The translations under genes were made by a program, and so were the position numbers. Shown here piece after piece: positions 15,194-23,140 of a stretch of DNA of 29,101 nt. The stretch lies in the IMG/VR virus record IMGVR_UViG_3300025138_000235, positions 1-29,101 of that record, one strand, 5' to 3'. The notes under the pieces were generated by a model. That model was given only the letters and a program-made list of their open reading frames with translations, was not told the DNA's origin and made no database searches. This DNA is from a virus. Position 1 is the first letter of the stretch. Every line of letters starts with the position of its first letter.

Positions 15194-16949
15194 ACTCGGT
15201 GTCTGTGTTATAACTTGTAAAGCCGCCTTCTTTTACCACAGTTAATACATTGTTTACACGACCTATAAGTTCTTCTTTGTGTGAAATAAGCATGATGTTT
15301 TTTCCTGACTCTCTGTGCATTTTCTTTAATACTGCTAGAGCATTCTCTACACCCATTGTATCCATGCCACTATCAACTAGCTCATCTATGCACATTAAGT
15401 TCATTGGTCTGTTTAAACTTTCGTATATGTCTCTGAATGCCCAACTTAATCCAAGTATTAGTCTGTTACGCTCTCCTCTACTTAAATTATCAAAGTCTAA
15501 GTCTCTGCCGTATTCTGTAATCTCAACATTAAGGTCACTTGCAAATTTTACTTCATGTGGTAGCCCTAGTTTGTCTAAGTAGTAAGATAGCCTGTGATTT
15601 AAATATGCAATATTTTGATCAATAATTTTCTTACGGATAAAACTGTCTTTACTTGTTAATAGTTTGTATAAAAAGTCCTGATGATCTTGTAAATGCGTAA
15701 GTTCATTCATAATTTCGAACTCTACTTCCTGCAACCCTGATGTTTTTAATCCTTCTATTTGATCTGTATACGGATTTTCTTCACCTGCTTTTTCCTTTAA
15801 CTGGTTTGTAAATGTTTCTACATTATGTTTATGCGATAATGCCTCTTCTAATGTAGTATACGAAGTTACAGGCATATCAGGTAATACGCCAAAGTCATCT
15901 AAACCTATTTCAATATCTTTATTACGTTGCTCTAAATCCTCGAAGTAATCTTGTTCTTTAGCAATACTATCTTCAAGCTCTAATGTATAATGTTCATGGG
16001 TATCTAAGTGTGCAGTAGGTTGTTCACATGCTGGGCAAACGCCTGCTTTAGCACTCTCTAAATCCTTTTCTAGTTTTAGAAGTTTTTCTGAACTTCTGTT
16101 TACACTTGTTTGCAATCGTGTAAATTCAGTATCAAGTATTTGCTTGTTAGCAAGTTGTTCTTTAAGTTCTATTATTTGTCTATGATTTGCTAATTCAGAA
16201 TCTATATCTAGTTTTTCCATGTCAACAATTTGTACGCCTAGATCATTAATTCTGGATTCTTTATTACTTTCCCATGCTCTACTACGACTTTCTATTTCTT
16301 GTATATTTTTTTGTATACGTTCGTTACTTTTATTAATAGCATTAATTGTAATCTCTTCTTCTTTAATAGCATCTCTAGTGACTTTTTGTCTTTCTTTTAG
16401 CACTTCTGCCTTTTGTGAAAGCTCAGTTATACCTAATAACTGTTCAATCATATCTTTCTGATCGTTTGCTTTCATTCCGAGGAATGGTTCAGTGTATGTG
16501 TTTAGTGCAATTAAATGCTTAAACATTAAGTGAGGAAAGCCGATAATTTTTTCTATCTCTTTCTGTGTTTCTCTACTATCGCCTTGTTGCTCGTTATCAA
16601 GTGCATCTTCGCCATCTATAAAAAGTTTTAATATATTAGGACGTCTGCCTCTTTCTATTCTGTACTGCTTACCTTGTATTTCAAACTCAACAGTGGTAAT
16701 CATTCCTTTACCATTTGTTTTGTTTATAAGGTTATCTTTTCTTATGTTTGTTAAGGCGTCGCCATACAATGCATAACTTAAAGCATTTATAATTGTTGTT
16801 TTACCAGTACCGTTTCTGCTACCGTCACCACCCATGTCTAAGTTATGGCCTAGCACTAATGTCAACTGACAGTTATCAAAATTAACTGCCTGTGTGTTGT
16901 TGCCAACACTCATAAAGTTTTTTGCTGATACGTTTTTAATCTTTAACAT
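15183..16949 (-). CDS. 46: Recombination nuclease ATPase subunit gp46 (SbcC/Rad50-like)
   Basis: A 588-residue SMC-type ATPase that works with gp47 to resect DNA ends for recombination-dependent replication. The Walker A motif GSRNGTGKTT spans 43-52, with a glycine-rich insert just before it. Two coiled-coil arms flank a zinc hook CPAC at 305-308. The C-terminal lobe has the signature LSRGERNRLILGLSWAF, a Walker B with MCIDELVDSGMD and a switch His in MLISHKEEL. T4 gp46 is 560 residues. Its ATG overlaps the stop of gp47 (TAATG). Confidence 0.97.
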   Translation of the reverse strand: MLKIKNVSAKNFMSVGNNTQAVNFDNCQLTLVLGHNLDMGGDGSRNGTGKTTIINALSYALYGDALTNIRKDNLINKTNGKGMITTVEFEIQGKQYRIERGRRPNILKLFIDGEDALDNEQQGDSRETQKEIEKIIGFPHLMFKHLIALNTYTEPFLGMKANDQKDMIEQLLGITELSQKAEVLKERQKVTRDAIKEEEITINAINKSNERIQKNIQEIESRSRAWESNKESRINDLGVQIVDMEKLDIDSELANHRQIIELKEQLANKQILDTEFTRLQTSVNRSSEKLLKLEKDLESAKAGVCPACEQPTAHLDTHEHYTLELEDSIAKEQDYFEDLEQRNKDIEIGLDDFGVLPDMPVTSYTTLEEALSHKHNVETFTNQLKEKAGEENPYTDQIEGLKTSGLQEVEFEIMNELTHLQDHQDFLYKLLTSKDSFIRKKIIDQNIAYLNHRLSYYLDKLGLPHEVKFASDLNVEITEYGRDLDFDNLSRGERNRLILGLSWAFRDIYESLNRPMNLMCIDELVDSGMDTMGVENALAVLKKMHRESGKNIMLISHKEELIGRVNNVLTVVKEGGFTSYNTDTEYVN

Positions 16950-17965
16950 TATTGGGTTTCTATGCTGTTGTAGATGTCTCTTAAAACATCTTTTTGTACT
17001 GTATTACTTTCTATGGTATCTAATTGAGCTAGTACAATTTGATCTACACTTTCAAATTGTATCTCACCACCTTCAAAATCTTCTTCTTCTTTAACTGGAA
17101 TAAGTTGTAATTCTCTTACACCATATTGTTCTGCAAATTTCTCTCTAATAAAGTTTGCTTCTTCGTAACTGATGCTTACGTCAAGTATTACTCTTGCGTA
17201 TGTATAACCATCTAATAAGTTCTGATGATCATCTAATAATTGTTTTAATGTAAACTTTCTATACTTAGGACATTCTGACCAATTTACATACTGCGGTTCA
17301 TCTCCCCATGTAAGGAACATAGCACCACGCTCGTCGTCACTGACATCTGCATAATTGTGTGGGAAAGCATTGCCTATATAATGTATATTATTTTTAAATT
17401 GTCGTTTGTGGAAGTGACCACTAAACACATACTCTGGTCCACTTAACATTTTGTCGCTTATGCCACCATGGTCTGGCATTTCTACCATTGCATTCATCTT
17501 AAAGTATGGTAATTCAAAATGCCCAAACATATATTTGCATTGCATTTTAGAAACCTTTTTATACTCATCAGCAACAAGCCATGGTATAATAGCAACATCA
17601 TCTTGTAGGAAATGGTCGTCAATCATGACAAAGTTTTCTAAGTCTCTGATGTACTCAATACTGTTAAGTTCCCTTTTGTCTTTGTAATACAGATCATGAT
17701 TTCCCATAATCATATAAACTTTTTCAAAAGAGTCGTTAAGTTTTTTAAATGCCTTAATAGAAGCATTCATAGTTGCAACACTTATACTTGCTCTATGGTG
17801 ATTCCAATCTCCAAGAAATATACATGTTTCTGCATTTCTGGCTTTCGCTTCTGCGATAAACCAGTCTATGTATCTTTCACAGTCTTCTAAATGTAAACGG
17901 CTGTTTTGCTTTAATCCGTAATGTATATCCGTAAAGCAAGCCGCTGTCTTAAACAGTTGGGCCAT
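16949..17965 (-). CDS. 47: Recombination nuclease subunit gp47 (SbcD/Mre11-like)
   Basis: A 338-residue metallophosphoesterase, almost identical in size to T4 gp47 (339). The metal-binding motifs are present: FTDIHYG (11-17, D13 and H15), FLGDWNHH (50-57, D53), MGNHD (87-91) and, further on, GHFHKRQ. The C-terminal third is the acidic capping and gp46-binding region. It begins four bases after the gp55 stop with no strong ribosome site, so coupling is likely. With gp46 it degrades DNA ends to expose 3' single strands for UvsX-type strand invasion. Confidence 0.97.
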   Translation of the reverse strand: MAQLFKTAACFTDIHYGLKQNSRLHLEDCERYIDWFIAEAKARNAETCIFLGDWNHHRASISVATMNASIKAFKKLNDSFEKVYMIMGNHDLYYKDKRELNSIEYIRDLENFVMIDDHFLQDDVAIIPWLVADEYKKVSKMQCKYMFGHFELPYFKMNAMVEMPDHGGISDKMLSGPEYVFSGHFHKRQFKNNIHYIGNAFPHNYADVSDDERGAMFLTWGDEPQYVNWSECPKYRKFTLKQLLDDHQNLLDGYTYARVILDVSISYEEANFIREKFAEQYGVRELQLIPVKEEEDFEGGEIQFESVDQIVLAQLDTIESNTVQKDVLRDIYNSIETQ

Positions 17966-17968
17966 AAA

Positions 17969-18838
17969 TTAATCGTTAGTGTTTGAGGTTTCGTTATCTA
18001 ATGCGGCTTCACGTAGTTCACGCATCTGATTCTCATGTTGAATTTGTCTTCCATAACTTGGTAAATGACCTTGCTCAATTAGGATATCATCTCTAATCAT
18101 TTGGTTTCTTTTTTCCAAGTTAAGTACTCTAGTAAAACTATTGTTTACTGCGGCTGTATAATAAGCAAACGGGTTATCAGATTTCATTTCATTAAACTGT
18201 AAGCCAATATAACTTAATTGTAATAATGCTTGTCCACGCATTTCGTCTACATAAGTATAACCTCTCCAGTTACCTCTATGTGAATACCTTTCAACTAGTT
18301 TTAAAAACATAGTTCCTAACTTGTTTGTAATTTTGCCATGCTGAACACTAAAGTTACCATTGCTTATACTACCTTCCCAATGGCTTCTTGCAACTTCTTT
18401 TACTTCGTCATTTACATACGCATAGTGCTTGAATGGAGGGAAGTTTACTTTTGCTTTTGTTTCTGCTTCATTTCTAGGATTCTTTTTTCTGCCTGGCTCT
18501 AAAGGGATATGATCCATGCCCATTACACGAAATATTAAATCTTCCTTGTCGATGCTTTTAGGCTCTACAGCAAATTCCTTTTGTTTAGGTTTGTTTCTGT
18601 AATCCTTAGGATCATGTGTTGCCATTGCGGCCTGGTATGCATCATATTGCAACCTTGCGGCTTTATTTTCCCTTGCGGCTTTTATACTGTTTCTGTTAAT
18701 CTTTGCAACATCTTCTAGTATGATGTCAAACCCAGTATATTTTTCATCTGCTGACCAGCAGAATGTCATTTTACTTTTATGGATTTCCTTAAGAATATCT
18801 TTGTTATTAAGATAATTTACTTTTTTTGGCTGTGCCAT
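17969..18838 (-). CDS. 55: Late transcription sigma factor, gp55
   Basis: The C-terminal half carries the gp55 signature: LVERYSHRGNWRGYTYVDEM (181-200), then a helix with QALLQLSYIGLQFN, then KSDNPFAYYTAAVNNSF (219-235), equivalent to the KSNNPFAYFTQ block of the family and to sigma region 2. NLEKRNQMIRDD follows. At 289 residues it is longer than T4 gp55 (185); the extra mass is N-terminal, including a Lys/Arg-rich stretch at about 53-130. The neighbouring gp47 and gp46 repeat the T4 gene order. It is expected to redirect host RNA polymerase to the TGATAAATA boxes in this window. A good ribosome site (GAGGAG) and a near-consensus sigma70 promoter precede it, as suits an early gene. Confidence 0.92.
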   Translation of the reverse strand: MAQPKKVNYLNNKDILKEIHKSKMTFCWSADEKYTGFDIILEDVAKINRNSIKAARENKAARLQYDAYQAAMATHDPKDYRNKPKQKEFAVEPKSIDKEDLIFRVMGMDHIPLEPGRKKNPRNEAETKAKVNFPPFKHYAYVNDEVKEVARSHWEGSISNGNFSVQHGKITNKLGTMFLKLVERYSHRGNWRGYTYVDEMRGQALLQLSYIGLQFNEMKSDNPFAYYTAAVNNSFTRVLNLEKRNQMIRDDILIEQGHLPSYGRQIQHENQMRELREAALDNETSNTND

Positions 18839-18877
18839 GAACTCTCCTCAAAATTATAATTCATTTATATTGTTAGT

Positions 18878-18905
18878 ATTATACACAGTAATCGTGTATT
18901 GTCAA
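18878..18905 (-). promoter_or_regulatory. Sigma70-type early promoter of the gp55 operon
   Basis: On the minus strand TTGACA (18900-18905), a 16-base spacer and TATAAT (18878-18883) give a consensus host promoter. The predicted start leaves a leader of about 33 bases carrying GAGGAG. An inverted repeat TACAC-7-GTGTA fills the spacer and touches the -10 box, an operator-like arrangement. Confidence 0.82.
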
Positions 18906-18980
18906 TTAATATTTACCAGATCTGCACAAAACTGGAAACTTATACAGGAAACAAAAATTATAACACGTTTTAATGAAACT

Positions 18981-18988
18981 GATAAATA
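18981..18988 (+). promoter_or_regulatory. Late promoter box for the baseplate operon
   Basis: TGATAAATAGA on the plus strand, 20 bases before the ATG at 19008, with AGGAG between (18996-19000). Confidence 0.75.
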
Positions 18989-19007
18989 GAAGCATAGGAG
19001 ATACTAC

Positions 19008-19934
19008 ATGTTTGGACTTTTAAAAAACATTGGCAAAGGTTATTTAGGTAACTTAGCCAATAGCAAGATTGGTGGGATTGATAACCCTCATGCAAGGAGA
19101 CTAGCAGGTAATCTTTTGGGTAGTGCTTTTGGCGGAATAATACCAGGCCTGAGTAATCCTCCTAGGAACTCAGATCAAAATTTATTATTTGGTGCAAGAA
19201 GATTAAGTGAACTCCAACTCAGAGACGAGTTACAACAACAAACCGATCAAGCAAGTACATTTACGATACCTACAGCCGACGATGTAGCAGAAAATTATGA
19301 TTGGAGAGCCAGGTTGAGACCCAAAGTAGGTGGTGAAGCCTACGTTTACGGTACTGCATACATGGATGGTGGCACTAATATACTACAGCCTATAATAAAC
19401 TCAAAAGGTTTGGTATGGCAGTATACTCCACAGATATTTATAGCCGCAGGTGCAAACTATCAATCATATGAATTACAAGGGATGAACTATCCTATAAATG
19501 CATATCAGAATAGTAGACCACCAGAGCTACCTATATCAGCAGAATTTACAGCAAACAATATAGAAGAAGCAAGGTATCTATTAGCAGTTATGCATTTCTT
19601 AAAAGTAATAACTAAATCATATGCAGGAGATTCAGCAGTTTCAATGGGTGTGGCAGGAACGCCACCGCCTGTAATGTTGTTTGAATATTTAGGTGAGCAT
19701 GGATTTAATAAAGTGCCTGTTATATTAAAAGATTATTCCATACAATACGCAGATGACATAGACTATGTACCAGTACATTACCAAATGGGCGGTAAAAAAA
19801 CGGTAACGTATGTACCCTCATCAGCATTTATTACTATCAACTTATCAGTTCAATATACACCTAAGAAACTCAGAAAACAATTCGACATCAGAGGCTTAAC
19901 AACTGGTGCCGCATACTCAGACGGATTTATCTAA
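19008..19934 (+). CDS. 48: Baseplate tail-tube cap protein, gp48-like
   Basis: A 308-residue protein opening with MFGLLKNIGKGYLGNLANSK. Its C-terminal two thirds resemble the gp48/gp54 group that caps the baseplate and starts tail tube polymerisation: PPELPISAEFTANNIEEARY, AGTPPPVMLFEYLGEHGFNK, VPVILKDYSIQYADDIDYVP and a final strand pattern ITINLSVQYTP. T4 gp48 has 364 and gp54 320 residues; I prefer gp48 from overall resemblance to marine gp48, but gp54 is not excluded. It is the first gene of the baseplate operon, with a late box and an AGGAG site. Its stop overlaps the gp53 start. Confidence 0.8.
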   Translation: MFGLLKNIGKGYLGNLANSKIGGIDNPHARRLAGNLLGSAFGGIIPGLSNPPRNSDQNLLFGARRLSELQLRDELQQQTDQASTFTIPTADDVAENYDWRARLRPKVGGEAYVYGTAYMDGGTNILQPIINSKGLVWQYTPQIFIAAGANYQSYELQGMNYPINAYQNSRPPELPISAEFTANNIEEARYLLAVMHFLKVITKSYAGDSAVSMGVAGTPPPVMLFEYLGEHGFNKVPVILKDYSIQYADDIDYVPVHYQMGGKKTVTYVPSSAFITINLSVQYTPKKLRKQFDIRGLTTGAAYSDGFI

Positions 19935-20236
19935 TGGCATTATTTCACGGTAAAAATAGTTTTTTATTAAATGCAGGAACAATGGGTGAATACCTAGACG
20001 TAAATAATCTTCCTAAAATGCCACGTGGCATTTATGATGAGGACTATATTATAACTGCAGAACATGTACAACGTCCTGACATACTAGCACTTAAACTATA
20101 TGGCTCAACTGCCTTATGGTGGGTCTTTGCTTTACGGAATCCAGACATAATTAAAGATCCTATCAGAGATTTTAAAGCAGGTACACGAATAAAATTACCA
20201 TCTATGGAATCAGTTAAAGTTGTAACAGGAGGCTAG
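19934..20236 (+). CDS. 53: Baseplate wedge protein, gp53-like
   Basis: A 100-residue protein. The C-terminal two thirds (HVQRPDILALKLYGSTALWW, then VFALRNPDIIKDPIRDF and TRIKLPS) match the LysM-like end of gp53, which joins neighbouring wedges in the baseplate. T4 gp53 has 196 residues, so much of its N-terminal part is absent here. The ATG overlaps the stop of the preceding gene. Confidence 0.85.
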   Translation: MALFHGKNSFLLNAGTMGEYLDVNNLPKMPRGIYDEDYIITAEHVQRPDILALKLYGSTALWWVFALRNPDIIKDPIRDFKAGTRIKLPSMESVKVVTGG

Positions 20237-20237
20237 G

Positions 20238-23138
20238 ATGCCAGGCCATCATTTCAATAGTTCAGCACAATACCACGAAGGCTCAAACAAATCTCAGTAT
20301 AGTGCCACGGATACTAAAGAAAAGGCTGAAAAAATTGCAGATGAAATTGCGGCGAATAAGGCAACGACAACTAAAAAAGATGTAACTATTAATGAGTACA
20401 TAGGTGAGGTGTTAGCCAACGAATTGGACCAATACGATAATCATACATATAACTTAAAACTTTATCTGATAGCACCAGGTACTGCAACGTCTCAGGCAGG
20501 TACTGAAGACGGAGTGTTACAAGATGCAGACACATCTGATTCTGACGAACAACGAAAAGATGATGGTGGAACAGGTTCCTCACAGTTTACTGGTTCAGGC
20601 TGGTTAAATAATAATGTAAGAGATAAGCCAGAAAATACGGTAGTACTAGCACAAACAGGTGTTACTGAAGTAGGCATAGACGATTTAAGTATAGAATCAG
20701 TACCAAGTGGAACAAGCGGCTCAGAGTCAGCCAAAGTGAAGTTTACTATTACACAGCCACTTGCATGTGATTTCCCAGATCAAATAGTTAGAGCTAGAAC
20801 ATATTTAGGCATGCCTGCTGATGCAGGTGCTGATGTGCCCTTCTTTTTAGAAATTAATTTCATTGGATACAACGAATCTGGTGGTACACCAAGAGTTGCA
20901 GATGCTGATCAAGGTGGTAAACAGCAAAACATTAAGGGTCCTTATGTATTCCCGATAATTATTAAAAACTTCTCAATGAATATAACAGCAGGTGGGTCGT
21001 CCTATGACTTTGAAGGTGTAGTTAAAGATGATCTAGTTAATGCAGATGCTTTTATGAGATTAGACAAGTGGTTCACTATAACAGGAAGAACTATTTACGA
21101 GATGATGTACGACCTTGAAACTCAAATAAATAATTACAAGGAAAAAAATAAGAAAATAGAAAGAGTAGATTTTGGGTTAAAAGGGACAAAAGGCAAAGTT
21201 GCTAAGGCGAATAGCCAGCCGGTATCAGATGGCACGGTGCCAGGGTTAGATATACAGGATCAGTCATTAGACATTGACAATGCCGAGGATGTAGCCAAAA
21301 TAATTAATCCAAAAGTAGTTGAGGCAGATAATAGCGTCAAGGTCGAAGAAGCAGTTGAAGAGCCTAGAACCACAATGGTGAACGTGGTTAAAAATGCTAT
21401 AGGATTTCCTATTTCCATAGACTTAAAAGAAGGTATGCATATTGAAAAGGTATTAGGTATCCTTTTATCAATGAATGTAGAATTCATGAATAGCACAACT
21501 AGGTCCAAGAGTGTTGACGCAGATGAAACAGAAGTTGATGTTAATAAACTAGTAACCTGGTATGCACTTGATGTATCGTTAGAATACGGTGAGTATAACG
21601 AAGACAAAGCAGAATATAGTAAAGTAGGACACATTATACCCAGAACATTCCAAACCCCTAGTTCAAGTATTGCTATTAAGCCAGAAGAAGTAACTAAGGG
21701 CCAAAACTTAGACAAGGAAGAGGAAAGGACGAAAGTTAACCAAATGCATATTAAGAAAGCATACGAATACATTTTTACTGGTAGGAACGATCAAATTTTA
21801 GATCTCAATATACAGTATAACGAAGGGTTAGCATTACTGGTACCTACTGAGCGAGGTCTCCTAGGAGATATAAGTTTAAATGCCGCAAGTGTATTAAACG
21901 CAACTTCAGTACCTGTAAATCAAAGTGCAAAAGACGGTGGAATAGATAAACTTAATGAATCTGCAAAAAGTGGTGGCGGTGGATTTTTTGATCAATTAAA
22001 AAAATTAAAAGACACAGCAGAAAGCACATTAGATATGATAGGAAAAGCGGCTAATTTTAATAACGCACAACTTAAAGACCTTTTAAATAACCAAGCAGGT
22101 GAGTCTGCTACAAAATTAAAAAACCTTCTAGCAGATCAAAATAATGCTCAGGCTATAGCAGATGCCTTAACAGCAAGAAAAACAGCAAGTGCCCAAGCAG
22201 ATGTTGTAACACAGGCTGATGAATTTTCTCCTGGAGCGTCAGGATTTATTTACGGTGGTGACTTAGGACTACAAGGTGATGTTAAGTATGCTGACAGACT
22301 GGAAGAAAATGCTAACAATTATAAAGACTCAAAAACTGAACCTGCTAAATCACCTAAAAAATCTGGTAGTCCAGCATTGCGATACCAAGAAAAAATAATA
22401 GATGGCTTCGCAAATGTTGGTACAACTAAAGGTGTTAAAAACAATCTATTCACATACTTATATGATCAGCATAACTCTATAGATTTTTTAATGAGATTAG
22501 AAATGCAACTAAGGGGCGATCCTTGGTGGTTAGGCAGAATGCCATTAGTTGGCGATATAAACAAAGCACCTGTAGGAATGGACTCCGCAAAAATCAAAGA
22601 AACAGTTGAGGATAGTGATAACTATCTTACAACCACTAGAGATAATTTTTTCTTATTTGCTATGAATTCACCAAGATTAATTGACGGAAATTTAAGAGAC
22701 GAAGATGCAAATACAGGACTATGGAATCAGGAAAGCGACGGTACGTCTTATTTCTTATCAGGAATTTATCAAGTGAGAGATGTTACGCATTCTTTTAATA
22801 TGGGCGAATATAAAATGGATATTGTTGGCGTAAAAGAAACAGCAATTAATTTAGATACTTTAGGCAGAATAGATAACTTTAGAATGGTAGACACAGAAAG
22901 AACTGGATTTAGTGCCAGGAAACAAGACGGCGTCTTAACTGATTCAGATAAAACTGCCGCTGGTATGGTTGTAAGTGATCACCATGCTCATGTTACTGGT
23001 GAGATGGCGTCATCTGGTAAGACTGCTGAAGAACTTAAAGCAGAAGGCTTGATTACACAAATTCAGTATGATGCTTGGAAGGCCAAAGACAGAGATGGTA
23101 GTAGTTTCTTTAAAGATTTAGAAACCGGAGATGACTAG
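20238..23138 (+). CDS. Large baseplate hub candidate (possible gp27 counterpart)
   Basis: A 966-residue protein with a strong AGGAGG site. After a polar N-terminus, residues about 135-290 form a beta-rich domain starting TGVTEVGIDDLSIESV and including FDFEG-like text (SYDFEGVVKDDLVNADAFMR), seen in structural proteins of marine T4-like phages. A long variable middle (about 300-680) carries Lys/Glu- and Ala-rich helices. The last third has a second beta domain with LMRLEMQLRGDPWWLGRMPL, then FAMNSPRLID and YFLSGIYQVRDVTHSFNMGE, resembling the closing domain of phage hub proteins. It lies directly before gp5, where a hub partner for the spike would be expected and where no other gp27 candidate exists in the window. 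The gp27 role is inference. Confidence 0.6.
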   Translation: MPGHHFNSSAQYHEGSNKSQYSATDTKEKAEKIADEIAANKATTTKKDVTINEYIGEVLANELDQYDNHTYNLKLYLIAPGTATSQAGTEDGVLQDADTSDSDEQRKDDGGTGSSQFTGSGWLNNNVRDKPENTVVLAQTGVTEVGIDDLSIESVPSGTSGSESAKVKFTITQPLACDFPDQIVRARTYLGMPADAGADVPFFLEINFIGYNESGGTPRVADADQGGKQQNIKGPYVFPIIIKNFSMNITAGGSSYDFEGVVKDDLVNADAFMRLDKWFTITGRTIYEMMYDLETQINNYKEKNKKIERVDFGLKGTKGKVAKANSQPVSDGTVPGLDIQDQSLDIDNAEDVAKIINPKVVEADNSVKVEEAVEEPRTTMVNVVKNAIGFPISIDLKEGMHIEKVLGILLSMNVEFMNSTTRSKSVDADETEVDVNKLVTWYALDVSLEYGEYNEDKAEYSKVGHIIPRTFQTPSSSIAIKPEEVTKGQNLDKEEERTKVNQMHIKKAYEYIFTGRNDQILDLNIQYNEGLALLVPTERGLLGDISLNAASVLNATSVPVNQSAKDGGIDKLNESAKSGGGGFFDQLKKLKDTAESTLDMIGKAANFNNAQLKDLLNNQAGESATKLKNLLADQNNAQAIADALTARKTASAQADVVTQADEFSPGASGFIYGGDLGLQGDVKYADRLEENANNYKDSKTEPAKSPKKSGSPALRYQEKIIDGFANVGTTKGVKNNLFTYLYDQHNSIDFLMRLEMQLRGDPWWLGRMPLVGDINKAPVGMDSAKIKETVEDSDNYLTTTRDNFFLFAMNSPRLIDGNLRDEDANTGLWNQESDGTSYFLSGIYQVRDVTHSFNMGEYKMDIVGVKETAINLDTLGRIDNFRMVDTERTGFSARKQDGVLTDSDKTAAGMVVSDHHAHVTGEMASSGKTAEELKAEGLITQIQYDAWKAKDRDGSSFFKDLETGDD

Positions 23139-23140
23139 AT

